Notes under the pieces: generated by a model | Seen by the model: only the letters and a program-made list of their open reading frames with translations | Database searches by the model: none | What the model was told of the DNA's origin: nothing | Made by a program: the position numbers and the translations under genes | In this document: positions 45,645 through 54,732 of the stretch, piece by piece | How the letters are laid out: every line of letters begins with the position of its first letter | Numbering within the stretch: the stretch's first letter is position 1 | Source of the DNA: Paeniroseomonas aquatica | GTDB lineage: Bacteria > Pseudomonadota > Alphaproteobacteria > Acetobacterales > Acetobacteraceae | Reading direction: 5' to 3' | DNA length: 64,000 bases | Assembly: GCF_030409335.1 (NCBI RefSeq) | Contig: NZ_JAUFPN010000150.1 | Location: 1 to 64,000 of the forward strand

Positions 45645-46811
45645 ATGGCGGAACGCCGCATCGGCATCATCATGAACGGCGTGACCGGCCGCATGGGGAC
45701 CAACCAGCATCTGATCCGGTCGATCGCCGCCATCCGCGCCGACGGCGGGGTGCGGCTGGCCAATGCCGACCGGCTGATGCCCGACCCCATCCTGGTCGGC
45801 CGCAACCGGGCAAAGCTGGAGGCGCTGGCCGCGGCGCATGGCGTGGCGCGGGTGAGCACCGACCTCGATGCCTGCCTGGCGGATCAGAAGGACGAGCTGT
45901 TCTTCGATGCGGCGACGACGCAGCTCCGGGCCGGGCTGGTCGAGCAGGCGATCGCCGCGGGCAAGCATATCTATGTCGAGAAGCCGACGGCGGATAACCT
46001 CGGCGATGCGCTGCGGGTGGCCAGGCTGGCCAAGGATGCAGGCATCAAGCACGGGGTGGTGCAGGACAAGCTGTTCCTGCCGGGCCTCCGCAAGCTGAAG
46101 CTGGTGATCGACAGCGGCTTCCTCGGCCGCATCTGCGCGGTGAAGGGCGAGTTCGGCTACTGGGTCTTCGAGGGCGACCTGCAGCCGGCGCAGCGACCTT
46201 CGTGGAACTACAAGGCGGCCGAGGGCGGCGGCATCATCCTCGATATGCTCTGCCACTGGCGCTACGTGCTGGACAACCTCTTCGGCGCGGTGGAGGCGGT
46301 GAGCTGCCTCGGCGCGACGCATATCCCCGAGCGCATCGGCGAGGACGGCAAGCCCTATACCGCCGATGTGGATGATGCGGCCTATGCGACCTTCCAGCTC
46401 AAGGGGGCCAATGGGGACAAGATTATCGCGCATATCAATTCGAGCTGGGTGACGCGGGTGCGGCGGGACGACCTGGCGACCTTCCAGGTGGATGGCACCC
46501 ATGGCAGCGCCATCGCCGGGCTGCAGAAATGCTGGACGCAGAGCCGCGTCGCCACGCCGAAGCCGGTCTGGAACCCCGACGTGCCGCAGCCGATCGACTT
46601 CTTCGCCGGCTGGCAGGAGGTGCCGAACAGCCAGGACTACCCCAATGGCTTCCGGGTGCAGTGGGAGATGTTCCTCCGCTACCTCGCCGGCGAGACCGCC
46701 AGCTTCCCCTGGGACCTGATGGCGGGGGCGAAGGGCGTGCAGCTCGCCGAGGCCGGGCTGCGGAGCTGGCGGGAGCGGCGCTGGATCGACCTCCCGGCGC
46801 TGGAGGGCTGA
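45645..46811 (+). CDS. Gfo/Idh/MocA family oxidoreductase
   Basis: The 388-residue product is a NAD(P)-dependent oxidoreductase of the Gfo/Idh/MocA type: GIIMNGVTGRMGTNQHLIRS at the Rossmann fold, HIYVEKPTADNLGDALRVA with the conserved Glu-Lys-Pro and AEGGGIILDMLCHWRY in the C-terminal domain. Members oxidise sugars, inositols or related polyols. A GGAGG ribosome site precedes it. It is first in a three-gene unit with DUF993 and a sugar isomerase. The 113 bases upstream hold a short GTAAC/GTTAC inverted repeat at 45553-45568. Confidence 0.88.
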   Translation: MAERRIGIIMNGVTGRMGTNQHLIRSIAAIRADGGVRLANADRLMPDPILVGRNRAKLEALAAAHGVARVSTDLDACLADQKDELFFDAATTQLRAGLVEQAIAAGKHIYVEKPTADNLGDALRVARLAKDAGIKHGVVQDKLFLPGLRKLKLVIDSGFLGRICAVKGEFGYWVFEGDLQPAQRPSWNYKAAEGGGIILDMLCHWRYVLDNLFGAVEAVSCLGATHIPERIGEDGKPYTADVDDAAYATFQLKGANGDKIIAHINSSWVTRVRRDDLATFQVDGTHGSAIAGLQKCWTQSRVATPKPVWNPDVPQPIDFFAGWQEVPNSQDYPNGFRVQWEMFLRYLAGETASFPWDLMAGAKGVQLAEAGLRSWRERRWIDLPALEG

Positions 46812-46814
46812 GCC

Positions 46815-47972
46815 ATGCCGGTCATCAACCTGCCGAAGGGCGATCGGATCGAGGCCTTCACCACCAGCGCGCCGCGGGTCTTTCCCAGGGCGACGCCGCC
46901 ATTCCCTCGGGTCGCGCTGGCGGCGGCGCATGTGGTGGCGGATTCGCTGGCGGAGCAGGACCCCTGGCTGGATGCCAAGGTCGACTGGGACCGCACCATC
47001 GCCTTCCGCCGGCACCTCTGGTCGCTCGGCCTCGGCGTGGCGGAGGCGATGGATACGGCGCAGCGCGGCATGGGCCTCGACTGGGTGGCGGCGCAGGAAC
47101 TGATCCGGCGCAGCCTCGACGCGATGCAGGACATGCCGGGCGCAGTGATGGCGAGCGGGGCGGGGACCGACCATCTGGCGCCGGGGCCGGAGGTGACGGT
47201 GGACGACGTGATCCGCGCCTATGAGGAACAGTGCGAGGCGATCGAGCGGATGGGCGGGCGCATCATCCTGATGGCCTCCCGCGCCCTGGCCAAGGCGGCG
47301 CGGTCGCCGGCGGATTACGAGCGGGTCTATGCCCGCATCCTCGGCGGCGTGGCGCAGCCGGTCATCATCCATTGGCTGGGGGAGATGTTCGACCCGGCGC
47401 TCGATGGCTACTGGGGCAGCGGCGACCACTACCAGGCCATGGAGACGGCGCTGGCGGTCATCGCGGCCAGCGCCGCCAAGGTGGATGGGGTGAAGATCTC
47501 GCTGCTGGACAAGGAGAAGGAGATCGCCATGCGGCGGCGCCTGCCCGGCGGCGTGCGCATGTACACCGGCGACGACTTCAATTACGCCGAGCTGATCGCG
47601 GGCGATGTCCAGGGCCATTCGGATGCGCTGCTCGGCATCTTCGACCCGATCGCGCCGGCGGTGGGCGGCGCGCTTGCGGCGCTGTCGCACGATGACCTGG
47701 CGCAGTTCCACGCCATCCTGGCGCCGACGGTGCCGCTCAGCCGGCACATCTTCCGGGCGCCGACCCGCTTCTACAAGACCGGCGTGGTCTTCATGGCCTG
47801 GCTGAACGGGCACCAGGGGCATTTCACGATGGTGGGCGGGCAGCAATCGACCCGCAGCATCCAGCATCTGTCCGAGCTGTTCCGGCTGGCGGATGCGGCG
47901 GGGCTGCTGGCCGACCCGGAGATGGCCGTCGCGCGCATGAAGTCGCTGCTGGCGACGCAGGGCGTGGCGTGA
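46815..47972 (+). CDS. DUF993 / dihydrodipicolinate synthase-like family protein
   Basis: The 385-residue product matches DUF993, annotated as dihydrodipicolinate-synthase-like: FRRHLWSLGLGVAEAMDTAQ, ILMASRALAKAARSP and VDGVKISLLDKEKE, which places a Lys where Schiff-base Lys is expected in such aldolases. It is probably a retro-aldol or lyase acting on a sugar acid. It lies 3 bases after the oxidoreductase and overlaps the isomerase by four bases. Confidence 0.85.
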   Translation: MPVINLPKGDRIEAFTTSAPRVFPRATPPFPRVALAAAHVVADSLAEQDPWLDAKVDWDRTIAFRRHLWSLGLGVAEAMDTAQRGMGLDWVAAQELIRRSLDAMQDMPGAVMASGAGTDHLAPGPEVTVDDVIRAYEEQCEAIERMGGRIILMASRALAKAARSPADYERVYARILGGVAQPVIIHWLGEMFDPALDGYWGSGDHYQAMETALAVIAASAAKVDGVKISLLDKEKEIAMRRRLPGGVRMYTGDDFNYAELIAGDVQGHSDALLGIFDPIAPAVGGALAALSHDDLAQFHAILAPTVPLSRHIFRAPTRFYKTGVVFMAWLNGHQGHFTMVGGQQSTRSIQHLSELFRLADAAGLLADPEMAVARMKSLLATQGVA

Positions 47973-48787
47973 GCGCGCCGGGACCGCTGTCCCTCAACAC
48001 CGTCACGGTGCGGGACCGCTGGAGCCTCGCGCAATGCATCGAGGGCTGCGCGCGGCATGGCATCCCCGGCATCTCGCCCTGGCGGGACAAGGTGGCGGAG
48101 CTGGGGGTGGCGCAGGCGGCGCGGCGGATCCGCGATGCGGGGCTCTTCGTCTCCGGGCTTTGCCGCGGCGGCATGTTCCCGGCGGCGGATGCGGCCGGGC
48201 GGCAGGCCGCCATCGAGGACAATTTGCGCGCCATCGAGGAGGCGCATGCGCTGGGCGCGGCCTGCCTCGTCGTGCTCGGCGGCGGCCTGCCGGCGGGGTC
48301 GAAGGATTTGCCGGGGGCGCGGGCGATGTTCCGCGACGGGCTGGCCGAAGTGCTGCCGGCGGCGCGAGCGGCGGGGGTGACCCTGGCGCTGGAACCGCTG
48401 CATCCGATGACCTGCGCGGACCGCAGCGTGCTGTCGACTTTGGGCCAGGCACTCGACCTCTGCGACGAATTCGGCGCGGGCGTCGGCATCGCGCTCGATG
48501 TCTATCACGTCTGGTGGGACCCGGACCTTGCCCGGCAGGTGGCACGCGCCGCGGGGCGGATCGCCGGCTTCCATGCCTGCGACTGGCTGGTGCCGACCAG
48601 CGACCTGGTCTTCGACCGCGGCATGATGGGGGACGGCGTCATCGACATCCCGGCGATCCGGGCGATGGCGGAGGCCGCCGGCTATGCCGGGCCCTGCGAG
48701 GTGGAGATCCTCTCCCGCCGCTGGTGGGCGGAGGACCCGGAGGCGGTGCTGCGGCTGGTCAAGGAACGCCACGCGACGGCGTGCTGA
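47969..48787 (+). CDS. Sugar phosphate isomerase/epimerase (AP-endonuclease-2 fold)
   Basis: The 272-residue product starts with GTG and has a xylose-isomerase-like TIM barrel: GIPGISPWRDKVAELG, LALEPLHPMTCADRSVL, VGIALDVYHVWWDPDLA and MGDGVIDIPAIRAMAEAAG. Metal-binding Glu, Asp and His are where expected. It completes the three-gene unit with the oxidoreductase and DUF993 protein, a layout that suggests stepwise inositol- or sugar-like catabolism. Its 3' end overlaps the convergent GNAT gene by 29 bases. Confidence 0.87.
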   Translation: MSAPGPLSLNTVTVRDRWSLAQCIEGCARHGIPGISPWRDKVAELGVAQAARRIRDAGLFVSGLCRGGMFPAADAAGRQAAIEDNLRAIEEAHALGAACLVVLGGGLPAGSKDLPGARAMFRDGLAEVLPAARAAGVTLALEPLHPMTCADRSVLSTLGQALDLCDEFGAGVGIALDVYHVWWDPDLARQVARAAGRIAGFHACDWLVPTSDLVFDRGMMGDGVIDIPAIRAMAEAAGYAGPCEVEILSRRWWAEDPEAVLRLVKERHATAC

Positions 48788-49211
48788 GGCGGCGCACCAG
48801 GCGTTCCTCCCCGGCCGGCGCCCAGCCGGCGGTTTGCCAGCCATGCGCGCGGTAGAAGCCCTGGGCCCGCAGGCGGCGATCGGCGCCGGTGAAGAGCCAG
48901 GCCTCGCGCCAGCCCTGGGAGGCCAGCCAGGATTCCACCAGGCGCAGCAGGGCGCGGCCGAGGCCGTGGCCCTCGTGGTCCGGATGGACGAAGAGGGCGA
49001 AGAGACTGCCGTCCTCGGCATCGGCGATGGCGAAGCCCTCCGCCGCGCCGGCGATCCAGCCGGCGGCGGTGGTGGCCAGCATTCCGGCAACGGCCGCTGG
49101 CGTGACGCCATTGGCCGCCAGCGCCTCCATGCTCATGGCATTCTCCCGGACCGCGAGGCGGATGGCGAAGAGCGCCGGGACATCCGCCGCCGTCGCCGCG
49201 CGCAGCCTCAT
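48759..49211 (-). CDS. GNAT family N-acetyltransferase
   Basis: The 150-residue product has the GNAT acetyl-CoA signature ALFVHPDHEGHGLGRALL and the terminal FYRAHGWQTAGWAP. The start overlaps the stop of the upstream hydrolase by four bases, so the pair is coupled. The acyl acceptor is unknown. Its 3' end overlaps the sugar isomerase gene on the other strand. Confidence 0.87.
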   Translation of the reverse strand: MRLRAATAADVPALFAIRLAVRENAMSMEALAANGVTPAAVAGMLATTAAGWIAGAAEGFAIADAEDGSLFALFVHPDHEGHGLGRALLRLVESWLASQGWREAWLFTGADRRLRAQGFYRAHGWQTAGWAPAGEERLVRRLSTPSRGVP

Positions 49212-50455
49212 GCGCGGGCGGCCATCGCCTCCAGCACCGGCAGCAGGTGCGGCTTCAGCGCCGGGTAGTTCTCGCTCATCGGGAAATGGCCGAGACCGGG
49301 CATGATGACCGCTGACGCGCCGGGGATGGCGGCGGCGGTGGCCCGCGTGTCCTCGGGCCGGCAGGAATAGTCGAACTCGCCGGTCAGCAGGGCGACGGGG
49401 CATTGCGCCGTGTCGATCTTCGCCAGCTTGGGGCGGAGGTCGCCTTCCTCGGCGTAGAAATGCAGGTCGCCGCGGAAGATGCCGGGGCCGCCCTGCATGT
49501 AGTGCCAGAGGGTTTCCCACTTCGCCGCCTCCGGCACGCCGGGGCCGACCAGGCCGGAGACCAGGGCGCCGCAGACCTCGCCGCCATGGATATGCGGGTG
49601 GTGCAGCACCGAGAGGTCGTAGTAGCTGCCGGTGAAGGCGCTGCCCTGCAGGCCGATGACGCCGCGCAGCGCCCCCGCATGCTCCGCCGCCAGGTCCAGC
49701 ACGATGCGGCCGCCGATGGAGCAGCCCATGACGATGGGACGGTCGAGCCGCAGCGCCTCGATCATGCGCATGACGAGGCCGGTATAGCCGACGGTGGTCA
49801 GGCGGTACTCCTCGCTTTCCCAGCCCGGCGGCGGGCTGGACTTGCCGTGGCGCGGCATGTCGAAGGCGATGCAGCGGAAGCGGCGGGTGACGTCGGGGTC
49901 GTTCAGCAGGTCCCGCCACTGCCGTCCGTCGCTGCCGGCGGTGTGGAGCAGCAGCAGCGGCGTGCCCTCACCGGCTTCCTCGACATAGACGCGGTGCGGG
50001 CGGCCCTCGATGTCCATCCGCAGGTAGCGCCCGGTGATGGGCTCGACGCTGACCGCGCCGTAGGGGGCGGCGGGGGCGGCCACGGGCGCGAGGCGCTCGC
50101 CGAGCAGGGCGAGGGCGCCCTTGAACCACAGCAGGTGGGCGAAGAAGAGGGTGGTGTCGCCCTCGATGCGCAGCGCGCCCTGGCGGCGCAGCGCCAGCAG
50201 GTCGTGCCAACCGGGCTGCGGCACCGGCGCGAGGAAGCGGGCGAAACCCTCGGCCTCGATGCGCAGGGCCAGGGTGAAGCGGGGCATGACGAAGGGGCCG
50301 GGCTTCACAGTGGCGATCCGGCCCTCGTGCAGGCTGAGCAGCCAGGATCGGGGGCCGATCTCCAGCAGGACCTCGGCGGTCAGGTGGCGGCCCCAGCGGG
50401 GCAGGTCGGCCGCCGCGGCGACGCGGGCGGGCCAGGCTTCCAAGGCGCGATCCAT
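49208..50455 (-). CDS. SCP2-like domain fused to alpha/beta hydrolase
   Basis: The 415-residue product has an N-terminal lipid-binding SCP2-like domain (about 1-120, LLEIGPRSWLLSLHEGRI, ALRRQGALRIEGD) joined to an alpha/beta hydrolase (about 135-412). The hydrolase keeps nucleophile Ser in MGCSIGGR, Asp in LTGEFDYS and His in GLGHFPMSE. The fused SCP2 part may present hydrophobic substrates to the hydrolase. It is followed by the GNAT gene in the same unit and diverges from a sugar-binding-protein gene. Confidence 0.82.
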   Translation of the reverse strand: MDRALEAWPARVAAAADLPRWGRHLTAEVLLEIGPRSWLLSLHEGRIATVKPGPFVMPRFTLALRIEAEGFARFLAPVPQPGWHDLLALRRQGALRIEGDTTLFFAHLLWFKGALALLGERLAPVAAPAAPYGAVSVEPITGRYLRMDIEGRPHRVYVEEAGEGTPLLLLHTAGSDGRQWRDLLNDPDVTRRFRCIAFDMPRHGKSSPPPGWESEEYRLTTVGYTGLVMRMIEALRLDRPIVMGCSIGGRIVLDLAAEHAGALRGVIGLQGSAFTGSYYDLSVLHHPHIHGGEVCGALVSGLVGPGVPEAAKWETLWHYMQGGPGIFRGDLHFYAEEGDLRPKLAKIDTAQCPVALLTGEFDYSCRPEDTRATAAAIPGASAVIMPGLGHFPMSENYPALKPHLLPVLEAMAARA

Positions 50456-50518
50456 GCGGGTTTCCTCCGTTTGGCGGGATGATACCCGGATCGGGCTCGA
50501 CGGCGGCAGCCCCTTGCT

Positions 50519-50536
50519 CCTAGGGTCGACCCCAGG
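50519..50536. promoter_or_regulatory. Near-perfect 18-bp palindrome in divergent promoter
   Basis: CCTAGGGTCGACCCCAGG has a perfect 10-bp core (GGGTCGACCC) and eight of nine arm pairs matching. It lies in the roughly 110-base gap between divergent genes, an expected operator position. Confidence 0.55.
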
Positions 50537-50567
50537 CGGGGAGACACCCGCGGGGATGGAGACGGCC

Positions 50568-51896
50568 ATGCAACCGATATTCGGACGGCGCCAAGCCATG
50601 GCGCTCGGGGCTGGGGCCATGGCGGCGGCGGCGATGCCGGCCCGGGCGGCGATCCCGATCGCGGAGGTGCCGCCGCTGCGCTTCGCCGGTGAACGCGGCG
50701 CGCGTCTCCGGGTGCTGCGCCCGGCCAAGTACATCGACCCCGACGAGGCGATCTTCAACGCCAATACCCGCCGCTTCACCGAGGCCACGGGCATCGAGGT
50801 GCGGGTCGACTATGTGAACTGGCCGGACATGCCGGTGCAGGTCGCGGTCGCCGCCAATACCGGGCAGGGGCCGGATGTCATCATCGGCTTCGGCGCCGAT
50901 GCGCATATCTATGCCGACAAGCTGCTGGAGCTGACCGACCTCGCCGACTACCTCGGCGCCAAGTACGGCGGCTGGTACGACCTGGCGAAGGTCTATGGCC
51001 GGAAGTGGCAGGGCACGGCCTGGATGGGCCTGCCGATGGGCGGCACCACCGGGCCGGTGGTCTATCGCGCCTCCTGGGTGAAGGAGGCGGGGTTCGACCG
51101 CATCCCGAACGACCTCAACGAGTTCCTGCGGCTCTGCCAGGGGCTGAAGCGGATCGGGCATCCCTGCGGCTTCGCCCTCAGCCATGCGCCGGGGGATGCG
51201 CCGGGCTATGCCAATTGGCTGCTCTGGTCGCATGGCGGGTCGCTGGTGGATGAGGAGGGCAAGATCGCCCTCGACCAGCCCTCGACGCTCCGGGCGCTCG
51301 AGTATTCCCGGGCGATGCAGGAGACGATGATCGCGGGGACGATGGGCTGGAGCGGCGTCAGCAACAACCGCGCCTTCATCGGCGGCGAGGTCGGGCTGAC
51401 CCAGAACGGCGTCTCGGTCTACTACGCGCTGAAGACGGCGCAGGACGCGGCGCAGAATGCCATCGCCGCGGATACCGACCATGCCGAGATGCCCTATGGG
51501 CTGGCGACCAAGGCGCCGGAGACGGCGCTGACCCTGACCGGGATGGTGCCGCGCTACACCCGGGCGCCCAATGCGGCGAAGGAGTACCTCCGCTTCATGA
51601 TGGAGGCGGATCAGTACGACCCCTGGCTTACGGGATGCCTCGGCTACTGGTCGCAGCCGCTGAAGGCCTATGGGGAAAGCGCGGTCTGGTCCTCGGACCC
51701 CAAGCTGGCGGTCTATCGCAGCGCCATGGATACGCCCTTCTACGAGGGCTATCGCGGGCCGATCACCCCCGCGGCCGGGGCGGTGGCCGAGAATTGGGTG
51801 CTGGTCGACATGTTCGCCCGCGTCGCCACCGGGGCGTCCAGCCCGGCCGACAGCCTGCGGGAAGCGGTGCGCGCCGCCAGGCGTTGGTACCGGTAA
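50568..51896 (+). CDS. ABC-type sugar-binding protein (family 1), orphan
   Basis: The 442-residue product begins MQPIFGRRQAMALGAGA with a twin-Arg then a hydrophobic stretch, a likely Tat signal. The mature part has the family 1 solute-binding fold: VDYVNWPDMPVQVAVAAN, GPDVIIGFGADAHIYAD and AGFDRIPNDLNEFLRLCQ. It binds sugars or polyols in the periplasm. No permease or ATPase gene is adjacent, so it must work with a distant transporter. The start at 50568 has GGAG 6 bases upstream; an ATG at 50556 is also possible. The dioxygenase follows 14 bases later. Confidence 0.86.
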   Translation: MQPIFGRRQAMALGAGAMAAAAMPARAAIPIAEVPPLRFAGERGARLRVLRPAKYIDPDEAIFNANTRRFTEATGIEVRVDYVNWPDMPVQVAVAANTGQGPDVIIGFGADAHIYADKLLELTDLADYLGAKYGGWYDLAKVYGRKWQGTAWMGLPMGGTTGPVVYRASWVKEAGFDRIPNDLNEFLRLCQGLKRIGHPCGFALSHAPGDAPGYANWLLWSHGGSLVDEEGKIALDQPSTLRALEYSRAMQETMIAGTMGWSGVSNNRAFIGGEVGLTQNGVSVYYALKTAQDAAQNAIAADTDHAEMPYGLATKAPETALTLTGMVPRYTRAPNAAKEYLRFMMEADQYDPWLTGCLGYWSQPLKAYGESAVWSSDPKLAVYRSAMDTPFYEGYRGPITPAAGAVAENWVLVDMFARVATGASSPADSLREAVRAARRWYR

Positions 51897-51910
51897 GGGA
51901 GAATCAGAAG

Positions 51911-52783
51911 ATGCTCACGGAAGCCCAGAAGGCGGAATACGACCGGGTCGGGGCCATCGTCGTCCCCGATGTGCTGTCTGCGGCCGAGCTTGCGGAGTTG
52001 CGGCGGGTGACCGACGGCTTCGTCGACCGCGCCCGGCAAGTCGCGGCGCATGACGCCATCTACGACCTCGAGGACAGCCACACGCCGGCGATGCCGCGGG
52101 TCCGCCGGATCAAGTCGCCGCATCTGCACGACCCCGCCTATGCGGCGCTGATGACCCACCCGAAGATCGTCGCGGTGCTGCAGGATCTCTGGGGGCCGGA
52201 TATCCGCTTCGACACGGCCAAGCTGAACATGAAGTCGGCCGGCTTCGGCGCGGCGGTGGAATGGCACCAGGACTGGGCCTTCTACCCCCATACCAACGAC
52301 GACCTGGCCGCCGTCGGCGTGATGATGGACGACATGGAGCCGGCGAATGGCCCGCTGCTGATCATCCCCGGCAGCCACAAGGGCCCGGTCCACGACCACC
52401 ATGCCGAGGGCCGCTTCTGCGGCGCGATGGACCCGACCAAGGGGGATATCGACTATGCGAAGGCCGTGGCGCTGACGGGCAAGGCCGGGTCGATCACCGT
52501 CCACCACGTCCGGGCGATCCATGGCTCGGCGCCGAATACCTCGAACAAGGAACGCCGGCTGCTGCTGTTCCAGTTCCGCGCCGCCGATGCCTGGCCGCTG
52601 CTCGGCTTCCCCGGCACGCTCGAGGCCTATGACGCGCTGATGGTGGCGGGCACGCCCGGCATCGAGCCACGGCTGGCTCCGGTGCCGGTACGGCTGCCCC
52701 TGCCGCCGGCGGATGCGCAAGGGTCGATCTACGAGAACCAGAAGGGGCTGAAGAACAAGTTCTTCCAGGCCGCCGCGGAGTAG
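51911..52783 (+). CDS. Phytanoyl-CoA dioxygenase family protein
   Basis: The 290-residue product is a non-haem Fe(II)/2-oxoglutarate oxygenase: VEWHQDWAFYPHTN holds the HxD motif, and the distal His lies in HHVRAIHGSAPNTS. Substrates range from phytanoyl-CoA to small osmolytes and phosphonates. GGGAGA upstream is a good ribosome site. It is downstream of the orphan binding protein, so it may act on the compound that protein captures; this is inference. Confidence 0.87.
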   Translation: MLTEAQKAEYDRVGAIVVPDVLSAAELAELRRVTDGFVDRARQVAAHDAIYDLEDSHTPAMPRVRRIKSPHLHDPAYAALMTHPKIVAVLQDLWGPDIRFDTAKLNMKSAGFGAAVEWHQDWAFYPHTNDDLAAVGVMMDDMEPANGPLLIIPGSHKGPVHDHHAEGRFCGAMDPTKGDIDYAKAVALTGKAGSITVHHVRAIHGSAPNTSNKERRLLLFQFRAADAWPLLGFPGTLEAYDALMVAGTPGIEPRLAPVPVRLPLPPADAQGSIYENQKGLKNKFFQAAAE

Positions 52784-52849
52784 TCGAGGTGGCGGCGGTT
52801 TAATCGACCGCCAACGCATCGATCGGGCCTGCGGCGGCGTTGCTGCTGC

Positions 52850-53221
<372 letters not shown>

Positions 53222-53270
53222 CCAAGGGGCCGCGAGGCGCTACATAGGGGGGATACAGGAGCTTCGCCCC

Positions 53271-54692
53271 GTGCACGTGACGTCCCCCGCCTTCAAGGAG
53301 AATTCCGCCCGCGCCCTGGCGAACCCGGGGCTGCAGAAGGCGCTCGGCACCGCCAAGGGCGCCTTCCTGCAACGCCGCGCCGCGGCCGTCGCCAACCTGC
53401 CCGAATTCGAGCGGCTGCGGGACATCGGCCGCGACATCAAGAACCATACGCTGGCCAACCTCGATTTCTACCTCGAGGCCTTCGAGCAGAAAGTGCTGGC
53501 CGCCGGCGGCAAGGTGCACTGGTGCTCGAGCGCCGACGACGCGCGGGCGGTGGTGCTCAAGATCTGCAAGGCGGCCGGGGCGAAGACGGTCACCAAGGGC
53601 AAGTCGATGATCTCCGAGGAACTCGGGATCAACCACCACCTCGAGGCCCATGGCATCCAGCCGGTCGAGACCGACCTCGGCGAATACATCCTCCAGCTCC
53701 GGGGGGAGGCGCCGAGCCATATCATCGCCCCGGCCTTCCACCTGAACCGGGAGGATTGGGAGGCCGACTTCCGCCGCCTGCACACCGACCTGCCGGCCGA
53801 CCGCGTCTTCCACGAGCGCCGGGACATCCTGGCCGAGGCGCGGACCCGGCTGCGGGACCGCTTCCTCGCGGCCGATGTCGGCATCACCGGCGCCAATTTC
53901 CTCATCGCCGAGACCGGCAGCAGCGTCATCGTCACCAACGAGGGCAACGGCGACCTGACCCAGACCCTGCCGCGGGTGCATATCGCCCTCGCCAGCATCG
54001 AGAAGGTGGTGCCGACGCTCGAGGACGCGACCAGCCTGCTGCGGCTGCTGGCGCGCTCGGCCACCGGCCAGGACTTCTCGGTCTACACCACCTTCAGCAC
54101 CGCGGCGCGGCGCGAGGCGGACCTCGACGGGCCGGAGGAGTACCATGTGGTGCTGGTCGACAGCGGCCGGTCCAACATGATCGGCACCGAGTTCCAGGAG
54201 ATGCTGCGCTGCATCCGCTGCGCCGCCTGCATGAACCATTGCCCGGTCTATGGCGCGGTCGGCGGGCATGCCTATGGCTGGGTCTATCCGGGGCCGATGG
54301 GGAGCGTGCTGACGCCCTCCCTGGTCGGCATCGACAAGACCGGCATGCTGCCGAATGCCAGCACCTTCTGCGGCCGCTGCGAGGCGGTCTGCCCGGTGAA
54401 GATCCCGCTGCCGAAGATGATGCGGCACTGGCGGGAGCGGGAATTCGAGCGCCACCTGACGCCGGCGGCGGCGCGGAGCAACCTCGCCCTCTGGGCCTGG
54501 TTCGCCAAGCGGCCGGGGCTGTACCGGCTGGCGACGCGGGCGGCGACGGGGGTGCTCGGCCTGCTCGGCCGCGGCAAGGGGGCCTTCACCTCGCTGCCGC
54601 TGGCCGGCGGCTGGACCGCGGGCCGCGACCTGCCGGTGCCGGAGGGCGGCACCTTCATGGCGCAATACGCCAAGACCCGGCGGCGGCGGTGA
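53271..54692 (+). CDS. lutB: Iron-sulphur lactate oxidation protein LutB
   Basis: The 473-residue product starts with GTG. Two ferredoxin-type clusters are seen at CIRCAACMNHCP and CGRCEAVCP, and the N-terminal LutB domain carries KSMISEELGINHHLEAHG and ITGANFLIAETGSSVIVTN. LutB works with LutA and LutC in L-lactate oxidation. lutC follows 40 bases later; no lutA is in the window. Confidence 0.93.
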   Translation: MHVTSPAFKENSARALANPGLQKALGTAKGAFLQRRAAAVANLPEFERLRDIGRDIKNHTLANLDFYLEAFEQKVLAAGGKVHWCSSADDARAVVLKICKAAGAKTVTKGKSMISEELGINHHLEAHGIQPVETDLGEYILQLRGEAPSHIIAPAFHLNREDWEADFRRLHTDLPADRVFHERRDILAEARTRLRDRFLAADVGITGANFLIAETGSSVIVTNEGNGDLTQTLPRVHIALASIEKVVPTLEDATSLLRLLARSATGQDFSVYTTFSTAARREADLDGPEEYHVVLVDSGRSNMIGTEFQEMLRCIRCAACMNHCPVYGAVGGHAYGWVYPGPMGSVLTPSLVGIDKTGMLPNASTFCGRCEAVCPVKIPLPKMMRHWREREFERHLTPAAARSNLALWAWFAKRPGLYRLATRAATGVLGLLGRGKGAFTSLPLAGGWTAGRDLPVPEGGTFMAQYAKTRRRR

Positions 54693-54732
54693 GGCGCTTC
54701 CGCCGCGCCGCCCCAGGGTATAGGTCCAGGGC

